A stretch of DNA of 6,270 nt, from assembly GCA_021199695.1 (NCBI GenBank), contig JAJQHP010000075.1:1-6270 (forward strand). Reading direction: 5' to 3'. Numbering within the stretch: the stretch's first letter is position 1; each line of letters opens with the position of its first letter. Positions 5,172 through 6,270 of the stretch are shown in pieces. The position numbers and the translations under genes are program-made. Origin of the DNA: Clostridiales bacterium (GTDB lineage: Bacteria; Bacillota; Clostridia; Oscillospirales; Oscillospiraceae). The notes under the pieces were generated by a model that saw only the letters and a program-made list of their open reading frames with translations, was not told the DNA's origin and searched no databases.

Positions 5172-6185
5172 ATGGAAAACGCAGTGAAGCGCATTGGCGT
5201 ATTGACCAGCGGCGGCGACTCCCCCGGCATGAACGCGGCGGTCCGGGCGGTGGTCCGGACCGCTCTCTCCCGGGGCATTGACGTCATCGGTATCCGGAGA
5301 GGCTGGAGCGGCCTGATCAGCGGAGACGTGTTCCGGATGGACGGAGACTCCGTGGCCCATATCATCAACCGGGGCGGCACCATCCTCTACACCGCCCGCT
5401 GTGAGGAGTTCAAGACCGAGGAGGGCCAGCAGAAGGCGGTGGCCACCTGCAAGCTCCTGGGCATCGACGGTGTGGTGGCCATCGGCGGCGGCGGCACCTT
5501 CCGGGGCTGTCTGGCCCTATCCCGTCACGGCATTTCGGTGGTGGGCATCCCGGGCACCATCGACAACGACATCGGCTGCACCCACTACTCCATCGGCTAC
5601 GACACGGCCGCCAACACCGCCATTGAGGCTATCGACCGGCTGAGGGACACCATGCAGTCCCACGAGCGCTGCTCCGTGGTAGAGGTCATGGGCCATCGGG
5701 CGGGGAACCTGGCCCTCTACGTAGGCATCGCCACCGGCGCTACCGCCGTGCTGATGCCGGAGCATCCCTGGGACTTCCAGAAGGACGTGGCGGAGCGCAT
5801 CCGCAATGCCCGGCTCCACGGCAAGAGCCACTTTATGATCATTGTGGCCGAGGGCGCTTTCAACAACGATGAGATCATGAAGAACCCCGGCAGCGCCGCC
5901 AAGGTGGCGGAGATGATCCACGAGGAGCTGGGCATCGAGCCCCGGGTCACTGTCCTGGGTCACATCCAGCGGGGCGGCTGTCCCAATGCCAGAGACCGGG
6001 TCACCGCCACCCGTATGGGCTACTGGGCGGTGGAATGCCTGGCCGCCGGAAAGAATAACCGGGTGGTCTGCCACCAGGGCGGTACCATCTGCGACATGGA
6101 CATGGAGGAGGCCCTGGAGGTTCCCCACAGCATCAGTGCCTCCGAGGAGCGTGTGCTTCAGGCCATGACCGGCTTCGAGGGCTGA
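5172..6185 (+). CDS. pfkA: 6-phosphofructokinase, ATP-type PfkA
   Basis: This 337-residue cytoplasmic enzyme would use ATP to convert fructose 6-phosphate to fructose 1,6-bisphosphate. Motifs in order are RIGVLTSGGDSPGMNAAVRA (7-26), NRGGTILYTAR (66-76, Arg76 = E. coli Arg72), GGGGT (105-109), PGTIDND (127-133, catalytic Asp131 = Asp127), SHER (163-166, Arg166 = Arg162), VEVMGHRAGNLAL (170-182), Glu227, Arg258 and LGHIQRGG (262-269). Gly108 and Gly128 match E. coli positions 104 and 124, the ATP signature. Two changes stand out: Gly107 in place of the Mg-binding Asp103, and His175 in place of Arg171. Effector-site residues Arg21, Arg25 and Arg154 are kept, while Arg54 and Lys211 are changed, so regulation may differ from E. 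coli PfkA. GAGGG (5161-5165) lies 6 bases before the ATG. The gene is transcribed alone, divergently from EIIC. The first PFK in this window is only distantly similar. Confidence 0.95.
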   Translation: MENAVKRIGVLTSGGDSPGMNAAVRAVVRTALSRGIDVIGIRRGWSGLISGDVFRMDGDSVAHIINRGGTILYTARCEEFKTEEGQQKAVATCKLLGIDGVVAIGGGGTFRGCLALSRHGISVVGIPGTIDNDIGCTHYSIGYDTAANTAIEAIDRLRDTMQSHERCSVVEVMGHRAGNLALYVGIATGATAVLMPEHPWDFQKDVAERIRNARLHGKSHFMIIVAEGAFNNDEIMKNPGSAAKVAEMIHEELGIEPRVTVLGHIQRGGCPNARDRVTATRMGYWAVECLAAGKNNRVVCHQGGTICDMDMEEALEVPHSISASEERVLQAMTGFEG

Positions 6186-6270
6186 TCAAATCGGATTTAC
6201 AGACAGCGTATTTTCAGGTTCTCTGTCAAGAGTTGGGGTAGAGAAAAAACAGCATCAGGCATACAGAACA

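Noticed and set aside
5517..6128. A 203-codon minus-strand frame opposite the second PFK gene
   Set aside because: Antisense shadow of a highly conserved coding sequence, with no ribosome binding site or recognisable domain.
6186..6270. Possible terminator after the second PFK gene (GACAG 6202-6206 with CTGTC 6223-6227)
   Set aside because: A five-base stem with a 16-base loop and no T run is too weak to call. The terminator may lie beyond the window.

Overview
The window looks like chromosomal DNA from a GC-rich member of the Clostridia. Three things point there: strong Gram-positive style promoters (TTGACA/TATAAT types), AGGAGG-like ribosome binding sites, and proteins resembling those of gut Oscillospiraceae such as Flavonifractor or Oscillibacter relatives. 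The genus is inferred from protein style only. No IS, phage, CRISPR, tRNA or rRNA signal is visible.

Layout. (1) Positions 1-122, minus: the first 40 codons of a lipoprotein gene that runs off the left edge, with its promoter at 176-204. (2) 123-331: a gap holding that promoter and a GC-rich hairpin at 260-290. (3) 332-1396, minus: a 6-phosphofructokinase of the mixed-substrate (group III) type. (4) 1418-3481, minus: full-length polyphosphate kinase Ppk1, 21 bases upstream of the PFK gene and probably co-transcribed with it from a promoter at 3613-3641. (5) 3695-3724: a strong hairpin ending the next unit. (6) 3736-4818, minus: a stand-alone membrane protein of the PTS EIIC_2/PfoR-like type, with a near-consensus promoter at 4871-4898. 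(7) 4819-5171: a divergent regulatory region of 353 bases rich in short direct repeats. (8) 5172-6185, plus: a second, different 6-phosphofructokinase of the ATP type with its own promoter at 5044-5072. (9) 6186-6270: 85 bases with no gene and no convincing terminator.

Functional reading. The window joins two paralogous entry enzymes of glycolysis, a polyphosphate-synthesising kinase and a putative sugar transporter, so the theme is sugar phosphorylation and phosphate/energy storage. The most interesting points are these. The PFK next to ppk1 has a Gly104/Lys124 mixed signature, which leaves its phosphoryl donor (ATP, PPi or polyphosphate) open. Both PFKs replace the Mg-binding Asp103 (E. coli numbering), one by Asn and one by Gly, and both replace Arg171 by His. 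The ppk1-linked PFK appears to start at TTG, while a better-placed ATG lies out of frame. A tandem 11-bp direct repeat of the general PhoB/OmpR type sits about one activator distance upstream of the second PFK promoter. I do not see a clearly new multi-gene system.
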